Position numbers and translations under genes: made by a program | The notes under the pieces: generated by a model | The model's database searches: none | The model's input: only the letters and a program-made list of their open reading frames with translations | What the model was told of the DNA's origin: nothing | Shown here: positions 1-8,658 of the stretch, one piece after another | How positions within the stretch are numbered: position 1 is the stretch's first letter | Layout of the letters: every line of letters begins with the position of its first letter | Source of the DNA: JADKAV01 sp963732355 | GTDB lineage: Bacteria; Actinomycetota; Actinomycetes; S36-B12; UBA10799 | DNA length: 64,000 nt | Assembly (NCBI GenBank): GCA_963732355.1 | Contig: CAVSZD010000010.1 | Span: 62,001 to 126,000 of the forward strand | Direction of reading: 5' to 3'

Positions 1-1
1 G

Positions 2-343
2 CTGTCCCGCATCGAGCGCAAGGGGTTCACCTTGGTGGCCCTCGAACTGCGCACCCTCGATGTGGAAACCGCCCGCTCCCACTACGGCGAGCACGAGGGC
101 AAGCCCTTCTTCGCCGACCTCGTTGACTTCATCACCTCCGGGCCACTGGTGGCTGGCGTGATCGAGGGGGAGGAAGCGATCGTTGCTTGGCGCACGATGA
201 TGGGCGCCACCAAGCCCGTCGAGGCGACTCCCGGCTCGATCCGGGCCGACCTCGCCACCGAGATGGGTCGCAACATCGTGCACGGCTCCGACTCCCCGCA
301 GTCGGCCGCACGCGAGATCGCTCTGTTCTTCCCCGCGCTGTAA
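2..343 (+). CDS. ndk: Nucleoside diphosphate kinase, 3' part (5' end outside window)
   Basis: Transfers the gamma phosphate from ATP to other nucleoside diphosphates through a phosphohistidine. The reading frame is open from base 2, so the true start lies upstream and about the last 113 residues are present. The RIERKGF block at the edge and the catalytic-histidine block GRNIVHGSD near the C-terminus are typical, as is the order of the blocks around them. The stop is at 341-343 and is followed by a terminator-like hairpin. Position just before mreB agrees with a conserved actinobacterial neighbourhood. The family call is secure; only the start is missing. Confidence 0.95.
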   Translation: MSRIERKGFTLVALELRTLDVETARSHYGEHEGKPFFADLVDFITSGPLVAGVIEGEEAIVAWRTMMGATKPVEATPGSIRADLATEMGRNIVHGSDSPQSAAREIALFFPAL

Positions 344-361
344 GCACGCCAGTTGCAGCAA

Positions 362-385
362 ACCCCACCCGCGTCGTCGTGGGGT
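362..385 (+). terminator. Hairpin after ndk
   Basis: ACCCCAC (362-368) pairs perfectly with GTGGGGT (379-385) around a 10-base loop, 18 bases after the ndk stop. There is no U-tract, which is common for actinobacterial terminators. It separates ndk from the mreB operon. Confidence 0.5.
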
Positions 386-421
386 CTACGTACGATGAAG
401 CGCACATCGGTGGGAGGTTGA

Positions 422-1468
422 ATGGCACTGCTGGCGGATTCACGCCCGCGGCCCCGTCTGGGTCTGGGACGCGAACTTGCCATCGACCTCGGCACTTCTC
501 GCACCCGTATCTACACCCGAGGCGCCGGCGTTGTCCTGGATGAACCCTCCGTCGTGGCGATCCGTGAGGGGGAGGTCGTGGCGGTGGGGGAGCAGGCCAA
601 GCAGATGCTCGGCCGGGCACCCGAGCAGATCGAGGTGATCGAACCCCTTGATCACGGGGTCATCCGTCACTACGACGCCACGGAGCGGATGCTGCGCTAC
701 TTCGTGCAGAGCGCCCACGGCCGGTCCTTGATCAGCCGACCACGCTTGGTGATCAACGTCCCGTCGCATCTCACCGGGGTCGAGCAGCGTGCGGTACGCG
801 ACGCCGCCTACGCCGCTGGTGCCCGCCAGGTGTTCCTGTTGCCCACAGCCCTGGCGGCTGCCATCGGGGCCGAGGTGCCGATCCACGAGACCAAAGGCCA
901 CTTCGTCATGTCCATGGGGGCCGGCTGCACGGAGATCGCGGTGGTGGCGCTGGGCGGGATCGTCTCCGGCGCCAGTCTGCGTCAAGGTGGACGTGACCTC
1001 GATCAGGGCATCATCGACTACCTCGCTGAGCACTTCGACATGCGCATCGGGGAGGTCAGCGCCGAGCAGGTCAAGATCCAGCTGGGTTCGGCCGTGCCCA
1101 TCGAAGCCATGCCTGCGATGGCCGTCCACGGGCAGGACACCCGCACCGGTCTGCCCAAGGAGATCGAACTCTCGGCCGCACATGTGCGCAAGGCCTTGCA
1201 ACGGCCCATCGAGGAGATGCTGTCAGCGGTGCGCAGGGTTCTTGACGCGACCGCCCCGGAGGTTGCAGGTGATCTGGTGGGGAACGGGCTGGTGATCACC
1301 GGGGGAGCGGCGCTGTTGCAGGGGCTACCGGAGCGACTCGAACACGACCTCGGCCTTCCAGTGCGCCGCGCGGCGCAGGCGGACCTGTGTGTGGTGGACG
1401 GGGTGGGCCGATGCGCGGAGAACATCAACCGTGTCCGGCGTCTGCTGCTCATCGAACCCGCCTTCTGA
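422..1468 (+). CDS. mreB: Rod shape-determining protein MreB
   Basis: Actin-like ATPase that forms membrane-associated filaments guiding lateral cell-wall synthesis. The 348-residue length is normal for MreB. The first phosphate-binding loop AIDLGTSRTRIY lies at about residues 20-31, and the second phosphate/adenosine regions follow (SMGAGCTEIAVV and NGLVITGGAALLQGLPE). The ATG at 422 has a GGGAGG ribosome site at 412-417. It heads the operon mreB-mreC-mreD-pbp2-rodA, and a TACGAT hexamer at 391-396 could be its -10 box. A short N-terminal extension of about 17 residues precedes the actin fold. Confidence 0.96.
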   Translation: MALLADSRPRPRLGLGRELAIDLGTSRTRIYTRGAGVVLDEPSVVAIREGEVVAVGEQAKQMLGRAPEQIEVIEPLDHGVIRHYDATERMLRYFVQSAHGRSLISRPRLVINVPSHLTGVEQRAVRDAAYAAGARQVFLLPTALAAAIGAEVPIHETKGHFVMSMGAGCTEIAVVALGGIVSGASLRQGGRDLDQGIIDYLAEHFDMRIGEVSAEQVKIQLGSAVPIEAMPAMAVHGQDTRTGLPKEIELSAAHVRKALQRPIEEMLSAVRRVLDATAPEVAGDLVGNGLVITGGAALLQGLPERLEHDLGLPVRRAAQADLCVVDGVGRCAENINRVRRLLLIEPAF

Positions 1469-1472
1469 GCCC

Positions 1473-2192
1473 ATGACCCGTACCCGCAACGTAGTCATGA
1501 TCCTCGTCGTCGTCTCACTGGCGCTGATCCTGTGGGACCTGCGGGCCTCTGACACAGCGATGCGGGCCACAGCCCAGTCGGTAGTCACACCTCTGCAGCG
1601 CACGGCCACAGCGGTATTCGCCCCCTTCGGCGCCTGGGCACGCGATGTGGAGCAGTTCTCCGACCCGGCGGCCCGGTCCGCGACGACCGCGAGCATCGCC
1701 GTCCCACCCGGCTGGAACCGCGCAGACGCGAGGGTGGTCGCGGCCGACATCTCCGGGGCGCGAGCCGAGGTCACCATCGACACGGGATCCGACCAGGGTG
1801 TGCAGGTCGGCAATGCGGTGCTCGCAGCGGGCGGGCTGGTCGGCACCGTCACCCGGGTCTCCGCGGATGCAGCCACCGTTCAGTTGGTCGCCGATCCGCG
1901 CAGCGCAGTCGGGGTTCGAGTGCTGCCCAGCAAGGAGATGGGGGTCGCCTCCGGTACCGGCATGGGGACCCCGGTACGCATCGACGTGCTCAACCCTGCG
2001 GCTCGGGTCCAAACCGGAGACCGGGTATTCACGCTGGGATCGACGCTTCGTGACGGGATTCCCGCAGATCTGCAAGTCGGAACCCTGGAAGGCGTCGATC
2101 CGCAGGCGACCTCGGGACGTACGGCCTGGATCGAACCGGTGACCGGCATGACCTCGCTGGACACTCTGGTCGTTCTCACGGAGCGCCGATGA
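1473..2192 (+). CDS. mreC: Rod shape-determining protein MreC
   Basis: Membrane-anchored elongasome protein that links MreB filaments to the transpeptidase PBP2 outside the membrane. About 239 residues: a short basic N-terminus, one transmembrane segment (about residues 6-22), a helical stretch, then the beta-rich MreC domain with the recognisable VGNAVLAAGGLVGTV region and a C-terminal DRVFTLGS segment. I chose the ATG at 1473, four bases after the mreB stop, because the membrane anchor follows it directly; the frame is open further upstream but that part overlaps mreB. Confidence 0.93.
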   Translation: MTRTRNVVMILVVVSLALILWDLRASDTAMRATAQSVVTPLQRTATAVFAPFGAWARDVEQFSDPAARSATTASIAVPPGWNRADARVVAADISGARAEVTIDTGSDQGVQVGNAVLAAGGLVGTVTRVSADAATVQLVADPRSAVGVRVLPSKEMGVASGTGMGTPVRIDVLNPAARVQTGDRVFTLGSTLRDGIPADLQVGTLEGVDPQATSGRTAWIEPVTGMTSLDTLVVLTERR

Positions 2193-2692
2193 GCGCCCTG
2201 GTCGGAAGTGCCCGGTCGATCCACGCGCCTCGTGCGATCCTGGCGGCCGTCACGTGTCTCACGATCGCCTTCCTGGTGCAGACCGCAGTGTTGCCCGCGC
2301 TTGGGCTCTGGCCGGCTGTGCCGGTGGTGTTGTCGACGGTCTGCCTGCTGTCCTTGGTCCTTGGGAGTCGGTCAGGCGCCATTATCGGGTTCCTCGCAGG
2401 TCTGCTTCTGGATCTGACCTCCAGTGGAGTGCTCGGGGTGGGGGCTCTGATCGGGGCTCTGCTCGGCGCGGCGGTCGGCACGATCCGCACCGACCGCTGG
2501 GTCTGGTCCGGGGCGCTGCGGGTGTGGCTGCTCACGTGCCTGGCCGCTGGCGGTATGCAGTTGATCGACGCGTTGGCGCTGGGTACCGCAGGGTCGCTGT
2601 GGATCGGCGCACTGTGGACCATCGGCGGTTCGCTGGTCTGCACGGTGGCTCTGCTTCCAGCACGTCGGCGTTTACAGGCGGTCGTACGATGA
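2189..2692 (+). CDS. mreD: Rod shape-determining protein MreD
   Basis: Small polytopic membrane protein (167 residues) of the elongasome. Four to five hydrophobic segments fill most of the protein, and the loop GFLAGLLLDLTSSGVLGVGAL (shown in part) is the family's hallmark region. It overlaps the mreC stop by ATGA and its own stop overlaps the pbp2 start in the same way, so the three are translationally coupled. Assignment rests on membrane pattern, length and operon position. Confidence 0.9.
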   Translation: MSALVGSARSIHAPRAILAAVTCLTIAFLVQTAVLPALGLWPAVPVVLSTVCLLSLVLGSRSGAIIGFLAGLLLDLTSSGVLGVGALIGALLGAAVGTIRTDRWVWSGALRVWLLTCLAAGGMQLIDALALGTAGSLWIGALWTIGGSLVCTVALLPARRRLQAVVR

Positions 2693-4620
2693 CTGAACTC
2701 GACGTTCGAGTCGCCGGCCCCGTCGCGCCGCCGTCACCAGCGCAACGGCGGTTGCGGTTGCTGCGGGTGGTGATCCTGGTCATCGGGCTGACGATCGCCG
2801 CGCGTCTGGTGTGGCTGCAGACAGCCGAATCGACGCAGTACCAGGCCCGGGCGGTGGCGATCCAGACCGATGTTGTGCCCGTCCCAGCCGCTCGCGGGGC
2901 CATCGTGGACCGGACCGGAGCTGTCCTGGCCGGCAACCGGACGACGTTCGAGGTGGTGGTCGATGCCCAGACCGCGCCTGAGGTACTCGCCCGTGTTGCT
3001 GAGCTGTCCGGGACGGCCCCGGCCACCATTGACGACAAGCTTGTGGTGTGCGGACAGCCGGGTTCGAAGCCGGGGGTCTGCTACCGGGGCCAACCAGGCC
3101 AACCCGTGCCGGTGGTCACCGATCTGGACATCCCCGTTGCCCTGGCGATCAGCGACGCGCAACTGCCGGGTGTCGAGGTGCGCCAGTCGGCGGTGCGTGA
3201 CTACCCCTCGGCGGCGAATGCCGCGGGTCTATTGGGCTATCTCGACGAGCAGGGCGGCGCCGCAGGCCTTGAGGCGCAGTACGACCGCGCGCTGCAGGGG
3301 ACACCCGGCAAGTCGGCGCTGGCCGTGGACCGGGAAGGCGGTTCAAGGCGCGAGATCGTCGAGGAACCGGTCGCCGGGGCCACGTTGGTCACTTCCCTGG
3401 ACATCCAGACCCAAGTGGTCGCTGAGCGCGCGCTGAAGCAGGCGGTCCAGCAGGCGCGTTCCGAGGGCTACAAGGCCACCGGTGGTTCGGTGGTCGTGAT
3501 GGACGCCCGCGACGGCGCGATCCGCGCAATGGCCTCCTATCCGACCTACGACCCGAATATCTGGGCCCGCGGAGTCACCCAGGACGAGTACGCCGAACTG
3601 ACCGCCAAAGGTGCTGGGCGGCCGCTGGTCTTCCGGCCGATCCAGGCGCTGGCCCCACCTGCATCCACCTTCAAGTCGTTGACCACGCTGGCTGCCGCCC
3701 GGGCCGGTTTCGACCTGTCGGGCACCTACGACTGCCCGTCTGCGGTCGTGGTCGGGGGGCAGGTCTTCCGCAACTACGAGAGTCGCGCCTATGGCCCGGT
3801 CTCCCTGGCGCAGGCGCTCTCCGTCTCCTGCGACACTGTCTTCTACCGGCTGGGCTACAAGATGTGGAAGCGCGACGGGGGGCTGTCCGGTGACACCGCC
3901 CGCGAACACGTGGTGCGCACGGCGGCGGGGTTCGGTTACGGCTCCCAGACCGGGATTGACCTGCCCGGCGAGGTGTCCGGGGGGATCCCCGACCGGGCGT
4001 CGATCCAGGCGCAGTACGAGCAGCGCAAGGACGACTACTGCTTGCGTGCTCGTAACGGCTACCCAGAGGAGACCAACAAGGCCCGTGCCCGCCTGCTCAA
4101 GGCGTACGCCCGGGACTATTGCAGGTCTGGCTTCGAGTACCGCGCCGGGGATGCGTTGAACACAGCGATCGGTCAGGGTCGCACGCTGACGACACCCCTG
4201 CAGGTAGCGAGGGCCTATGCCGCCATCGCCAACGGTGGCTGGCTGGTCACACCCCACATCGGCACCGGGTTGCGAGGCCCGGACGAGGTGCTTGACGTCG
4301 ACGCTCCACCAGGACAGCGGGTGCCTGACGATCCTGCCTCGCTCGCGTTCGTCCGGCGGGCACTTGCCACAACGACCGTGACTGGAACGGCCAGTGGCGC
4401 CTTCGCGGGTTTCCCGCTGGAGGAGTTCCCGGTGGCTGCGAAGACTGGTACAGCCGAGGTCGCCGGACGGCAGTCGACCTCCTGGTTCGCCAGTTTCGCA
4501 CCGGCCGATGACCCGCAGTACGTCGTGGTGGTCAACGTGGACCAGGGCGGTCTGGGAGCGGCTACCTCCGGTCCGGTCGCACGTGCGGTGTACGAGCAGA
4601 TCTTCGGGATCACGCAGTGA
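2689..4620 (+). CDS. mrdA: Penicillin-binding protein 2 (class B transpeptidase)
   Basis: Cross-links peptidoglycan during cell elongation, working with the RodA glycosyltransferase encoded next. The protein has 643 residues: a cytoplasmic tail, one signal anchor (about residues 22-42), a PBP dimerisation domain, then the transpeptidase. All three catalytic motifs are present: S326-T-F-K329, S380-C-D382 and K585-T-G587. The ATG at 2689 overlaps the mreD stop; the frame is open further upstream inside mreD but that part is antifunctional. A moderately long insert between the second and third motifs carries several cysteines (around nucleotides 4040-4130), which is unusual for an extracellular domain and may form disulfides. 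Confidence 0.95.
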   Translation: MTELDVRVAGPVAPPSPAQRRLRLLRVVILVIGLTIAARLVWLQTAESTQYQARAVAIQTDVVPVPAARGAIVDRTGAVLAGNRTTFEVVVDAQTAPEVLARVAELSGTAPATIDDKLVVCGQPGSKPGVCYRGQPGQPVPVVTDLDIPVALAISDAQLPGVEVRQSAVRDYPSAANAAGLLGYLDEQGGAAGLEAQYDRALQGTPGKSALAVDREGGSRREIVEEPVAGATLVTSLDIQTQVVAERALKQAVQQARSEGYKATGGSVVVMDARDGAIRAMASYPTYDPNIWARGVTQDEYAELTAKGAGRPLVFRPIQALAPPASTFKSLTTLAAARAGFDLSGTYDCPSAVVVGGQVFRNYESRAYGPVSLAQALSVSCDTVFYRLGYKMWKRDGGLSGDTAREHVVRTAAGFGYGSQTGIDLPGEVSGGIPDRASIQAQYEQRKDDYCLRARNGYPEETNKARARLLKAYARDYCRSGFEYRAGDALNTAIGQGRTLTTPLQVARAYAAIANGGWLVTPHIGTGLRGPDEVLDVDAPPGQRVPDDPASLAFVRRALATTTVTGTASGAFAGFPLEEFPVAAKTGTAEVAGRQSTSWFASFAPADDPQYVVVVNVDQGGLGAATSGPVARAVYEQIFGITQ

Positions 4621-5762
4621 CGACCGCGACGCAGACCCGCGGTACGCAGAGGCTGGTCCAGGCGCGCTTCGACGTCCGACTGCTGGCCAGTGCGGTCTGC
4701 TTGAGCCTCATCGGCGTGGTCATGGTGTACTCCACAACCTGGGGCAGGCTGGTGGCCGATGGAGACCCGAGCGCCTACTTCGCCACCAGGCAAGCCCTGT
4801 TCATCGTGCTAGGGATGGTGGCGGCCTGGGTCGTGTACCGCCTGGACCGTCCAGCCCTTCTGGTCCTTGCCGCGGTTGGTTATGCAGGCAGCCTGTTGGG
4901 TCTGCTGGCTGTGCTGTCCCCGCTGGGCACGACCGTCAATGGCACCCGGGCGTGGCTGACCCTGCCCGGGGGGTTCACGCTGCAGCCCGCGGAGTTCGCC
5001 AAGGTCTTCGTCGTACTGCTGGCCGCGGTCTGGCTGGCGGACCGCTCAGGAGTGCGGGGTCTGGGTGATCCGCCGGAGCCGACGGCGGTGCTCGGCGTTC
5101 TCGGTGCGACCGGTTTGGTGTGTGCGCTGCTTCTTCTGCAACCCGACCTCGGATCGGCCCTGGTCACCGCCGCAGCGGTCCTGGGCGTGCTGTTCGTCTC
5201 CGGAGTCCGCAGACGGTTCCTGCTCGTGCTTATGGGCGCCGGGGTGGCGGCGGGCGTGGGTGCTTACGCCGCAGGAGTGCTGGACGCCTACCAGGTAGCC
5301 CGCTTCACAGCCTTCCTCGACCCAGCCGCGGATCCGCAGGGGGTCGGCTACAACGTGCAACAAGCGCTCATCGCAATCGGTACCGGAGGGGTGAGCGGGC
5401 AAGGACTGCTGGAGGGTGCCCACACCCAAGGTGCCTTCGTGCCGTACCAGTACACCGACTTCATCTTCTCGGCCATTGGTGAGGAGTTGGGGATGATCGG
5501 GGGCCTGCTGGTCATCGGATTGTTCGTGGTGTTGCTCTCGCGCGGGGTGCAGGCCGGGCTCACCGCCTCGGACCGGTTCGGGGTGCTCGTCGCCACCGGG
5601 ATCGTCTGCTGGCTGGCGGCCCAGGGGTTCGAGAACCTCGGCATGAACGTGGGCCTGCTGCCCGTCACCGGTGTGCCCCTGCCGCTGGTCTCGTACGGCG
5701 GTTCCAGCGTGATCGCGGCCTGGGTAGGGGTTGGGTTGCTGCTCAAGGTGTCCCGGCATTGA
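4617..5762 (+). CDS. rodA: RodA peptidoglycan glycosyltransferase (SEDS family)
   Basis: Polymerises lipid II into glycan strands in the elongasome. 381 residues with about ten transmembrane helices. SEDS signatures are visible: ARAWL followed by LQPAEFAKV, LLLQPDLGSALV, and the C-terminal LPLVSYGGSS. The GTG start at 4617 overlaps the pbp2 stop as GTGA, as expected for a SEDS/class-B PBP pair. Operon position with mreBCD and PBP2 argues for RodA rather than FtsW. Confidence 0.94.
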   Translation: MTTATQTRGTQRLVQARFDVRLLASAVCLSLIGVVMVYSTTWGRLVADGDPSAYFATRQALFIVLGMVAAWVVYRLDRPALLVLAAVGYAGSLLGLLAVLSPLGTTVNGTRAWLTLPGGFTLQPAEFAKVFVVLLAAVWLADRSGVRGLGDPPEPTAVLGVLGATGLVCALLLLQPDLGSALVTAAAVLGVLFVSGVRRRFLLVLMGAGVAAGVGAYAAGVLDAYQVARFTAFLDPAADPQGVGYNVQQALIAIGTGGVSGQGLLEGAHTQGAFVPYQYTDFIFSAIGEELGMIGGLLVIGLFVVLLSRGVQAGLTASDRFGVLVATGIVCWLAAQGFENLGMNVGLLPVTGVPLPLVSYGGSSVIAAWVGVGLLLKVSRH

Positions 5763-5797
5763 CGAGCCGAATTTTGGCTGCAACGTACTCTGAAGTG

Positions 5798-7702
5798 GTG
5801 CAATCGATCTATCCGCAGTTGGAGCGCATCCTGTCATCGGTGCGCAAACCGATCCAGTATGTCGGTGGGGAACTGAACGCCACGACCAAGCCGTGGGAGT
5901 CGGTGTCCGTGCGGTGGGCCCTGATGTACCCCGACGCCTACGAGATCGGCCTGCCCAACCAGGGCCTGCAGATCCTCTACGAAGTGCTCAACGAACGCGA
6001 CGACGTGCTGGCCGAACGCACCTATTCGGTGTGGCCGGACATGGAGTCGTTGATGCGTGAGCACTCGATTCCGCAGTTCACGGTCGAGAGTCACCGGCCG
6101 GTGGGGGCCTTCGACCTGCTGGGGGTCTCGTTTGCGACCGAACTCGGGTACACGAACCTGCTCACCGCTTTGGACCTGGCGGGGATCCCGCTGCACGCCA
6201 AGGACCGCGGGGACGAACACCCCCTGGTGATCGCGGGGGGCCATGCGGCCTTCAACCCCGAGCCGATCGCCGACTTCATCGACGCGGCGGTCGTCGGGGA
6301 CGGGGAGAACGCGGTCCTGCGTCTGTCCGACATCGTGCGCGACGTGAAGCAGGCCGGTGGGGACCGAGCCGCGCTGTTGCGTTCCATCGCGCAGTCCGGG
6401 GTCGCCTACGTGCCGTCGATGTACGAGGTGAGTTACCTGCCCGACGGCCGCATCCAACGGGTAGCCCCATTGGACGCCGGGACGCCCTGGCGGGTCGCGA
6501 AACACACGGTCAGCGACCTCGACGAATGGCCTTATCCCAAGCAGCCTCTGGTCCCGTTGGCCGAGACAGTGCACGAACGAGCCTCGGTGGAGATCTTCCG
6601 GGGATGCACGCGCGGCTGTCGTTTCTGCCAGGCGGGGATGATCACCCGTCCGGTGCGGGAACGGTCCAAGACCACGGTTGCCGACATGGTGCAGGCCTCG
6701 CTGGAAGCCACCGGGTTCGAGGAGGTGGGCCTGCTGAGTCTGTCGAGCGCGGATCATTCCGAGATCGCGGACCTGGCCAAGGGCTTGGCCGACCGCTACG
6801 AAGGGACAAACACCGGACTGTCCCTGCCATCGACCCGGGTGGACGCTTTCAACATCGATCTGGCCAACGAACTGGCCCGCAACGGCCGGCGCTCGGGACT
6901 CACGTTCGCCCCCGAGGGAGGCAGCGAACGGATCCGCAAGGTGATCAACAAGATGGTGACCGAGGAGGACCTGATCCGCACGGTGGCCGCGGCATACGCG
7001 GCGGGCTGGCGGCAGGTGAAGCTCTACTTCATGTGCGGTCTGCCGACCGAGACCGATGAGGACGTTGTGCAGATCGCCCGGATGGCCAAGGAGGTCATCC
7101 GCACCGGCCGTGAGGTCTCCGGGCGCAGGGACATCCGCTGCACGGTGTCGATCGGCGGCTTTGTGCCCAAGCCGCACACGCCGTTCCAGTGGGCCGCTCA
7201 GCTCGGGTGGGAAGCCACCGACGCCCGTCTGGCGCTGCTGCGCGACGCCATCAGGTCCGATCGGGACCTCGGCAAGGCGATCGGCTTCCGATACCACGAT
7301 GGCCGTCCCGGGATCGTCGAAGGCCTGTTGGCCCGCGGGGATCGCAGGGTCGGTGCGGTGATCGAAGAAGTGTGGCGTGATGGGGGTCGCTTCGACGGCT
7401 GGAGCGAGTACTTCAGTTTCGATCGCTGGATGGATGCAGCTGATCGGGTCGGGGTCGACGTGAACTGGTACACCACCCGTGAGCGGGAGCTGGCCGAGGT
7501 GCTGCCCTGGGATCACCTCGACTCGGGTCTGGACAAGGAATGGCTCTGGCAGGACTGGCGTGACGCGGTCGATGAGGTCGAGGTGGAGGACTGCCGCTGG
7601 TCGCCGTGTTTCGACTGCGGTGTGTGTGACCAGATGGGCACGCAGATCCAGGTCGGTCCGACCGACGGCGTGATTCTGCCGATCGTTCGGGTCAGTTCCT
7701 GA
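5798..7702 (+). CDS. B12-binding-domain radical SAM protein (TIGR03960-like)
   Basis: Radical SAM enzyme of unknown reaction. About 634 residues: an N-terminal region resembling a cobalamin-binding Rossmann domain, then the radical SAM barrel with C270-x3-C274-x2-C277 (RGCTRGCRFC) and glycine-rich loops, and a cysteine-rich C-terminal tail (CFDCGVCD). The N-terminal block KPIQYVGGELNA is typical of the family. I prefer GTG at 5798 because the family motif starts a few residues later; a TTG at 5759 would overlap the rodA stop and add 13 residues. The next gene overlaps by one base, and the pair is normally found together. Confidence 0.88.
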   Translation: MQSIYPQLERILSSVRKPIQYVGGELNATTKPWESVSVRWALMYPDAYEIGLPNQGLQILYEVLNERDDVLAERTYSVWPDMESLMREHSIPQFTVESHRPVGAFDLLGVSFATELGYTNLLTALDLAGIPLHAKDRGDEHPLVIAGGHAAFNPEPIADFIDAAVVGDGENAVLRLSDIVRDVKQAGGDRAALLRSIAQSGVAYVPSMYEVSYLPDGRIQRVAPLDAGTPWRVAKHTVSDLDEWPYPKQPLVPLAETVHERASVEIFRGCTRGCRFCQAGMITRPVRERSKTTVADMVQASLEATGFEEVGLLSLSSADHSEIADLAKGLADRYEGTNTGLSLPSTRVDAFNIDLANELARNGRRSGLTFAPEGGSERIRKVINKMVTEEDLIRTVAAAYAAGWRQVKLYFMCGLPTETDEDVVQIARMAKEVIRTGREVSGRRDIRCTVSIGGFVPKPHTPFQWAAQLGWEATDARLALLRDAIRSDRDLGKAIGFRYHDGRPGIVEGLLARGDRRVGAVIEEVWRDGGRFDGWSEYFSFDRWMDAADRVGVDVNWYTTRERELAEVLPWDHLDSGLDKEWLWQDWRDAVDEVEVEDCRWSPCFDCGVCDQMGTQIQVGPTDGVILPIVRVSS

Positions 7703-8385
7703 TGGCCCGGCGCACACCGGACCGGGAGTACGTACCACCGGTCCAGACCCTGCAGGTGCGTTACGCCAAGCGCGGTCGGATGCGTTTCAGCTCTCACCGG
7801 GATTTCCAGAGGGCCTGGGAGCGGGCTTTACGCCGGGTCGGGGTCCCGATGGCCTACTCGGCCGGTTTCTCCCCGCACCCGAAGGTCAGTTACGCCGGCG
7901 CGGCTCCCACCGGGGCTGCCAGCGAGGCCGAGTTCCTTGAGATCTCAGTACTTGAGCGGGTCGATCCGCAGGAAGTGGCGCAGGCCCTGGACGCCGCACT
8001 GCCCGAGGGCCTCGACGTCGTGGGCATGGTGGAAGCCACCTCGCCACTGGCCGAGTCGCTGAAGGCGAGCCGTTGGCGTCTCGAGTGGCCATTGGACATC
8101 ACGCGGGCTGCGGCCGCCTTCGAAGCGGCGACCGGTGTCGAGGTTGAGCGCATCACTAAAGCCGGGCGTCGCACGATCGACGTTCGGGCCTTGTGCTCGG
8201 ACATAGAAGTGGTGCAGGCAGACGTGGTGGAGGTGACGGTGCAACATGCCGAGCCCACACCACGGCCCAGCGAGGTGGTGCTGGCGATGCGATACGCGTA
8301 CCCCGATCTGCCCGATGTACCGGTCCTGGCGACCAGACTCGTGCAGGGCGTACCCAGCCTCAGTGGCGTGGTTGCGCCCTTCTGA
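7702..8385 (+). CDS. Radical SAM-associated protein, DUF2344 family (TIGR03936-like)
   Basis: 227 residues, partner of the preceding radical SAM protein; in some bacteria the two are fused. The N-terminal pattern VRYAKRGRMRFSSHRDFQR followed by PMAYSAGFSPHPKVSY is characteristic. The ATG shares a base with the upstream TGA (TGATG). No catalytic motif is recognisable and the function is unknown; a role in tRNA or rRNA modification is only a guess from the neighbourhood with rne and ribosomal-protein genes. Confidence 0.87.
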   Translation: MARRTPDREYVPPVQTLQVRYAKRGRMRFSSHRDFQRAWERALRRVGVPMAYSAGFSPHPKVSYAGAAPTGAASEAEFLEISVLERVDPQEVAQALDAALPEGLDVVGMVEATSPLAESLKASRWRLEWPLDITRAAAAFEAATGVEVERITKAGRRTIDVRALCSDIEVVQADVVEVTVQHAEPTPRPSEVVLAMRYAYPDLPDVPVLATRLVQGVPSLSGVVAPF

Positions 8386-8658
8386 TTGTCGGCTCGTAGA
8401 CGTTGACGGGGTGTAATCAGCCATTCACGCAGCGCGTTGTGAGATACTTCAACAAGTCGGGAACCAATCGGAGCCCGACCGGTGAATGGATCGGCTGCCC
8501 AGGCGCATCGCGTCTTCTGATGTGCGGCATGACCTCACCGCCGAATGGAAGCTTTGTGTTCGGTCGAGGCCGAACACCAACGAGTGGGTCCTGCACACTC
8601 GCGTACGGCCACAGTGTCGTCGATGAAGCGCACGAGGGACCCGGATCGGGAGTACCCG
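8386..8658 (+). other. Long leader/intergenic region before rne
   Basis: 273 bases with no convincing gene. GTCGGG (8456-8461) and CCCGAC (8474-8479) form a 6-bp hairpin with a 12-base loop. A GATACT hexamer at 8443-8448 could be a -10 box but has no good -35. The region may be a 5' UTR for RNase E/G, whose enterobacterial counterpart is autoregulated through its leader; that link is inference. Confidence 0.35.

Noticed and set aside
5834..7738. A 634-codon open frame on the minus strand
   Set aside because: It is the antisense of the radical SAM gene, has His/Asp/Gly-rich sequence without any family feature, and arises from G/C-rich third positions.
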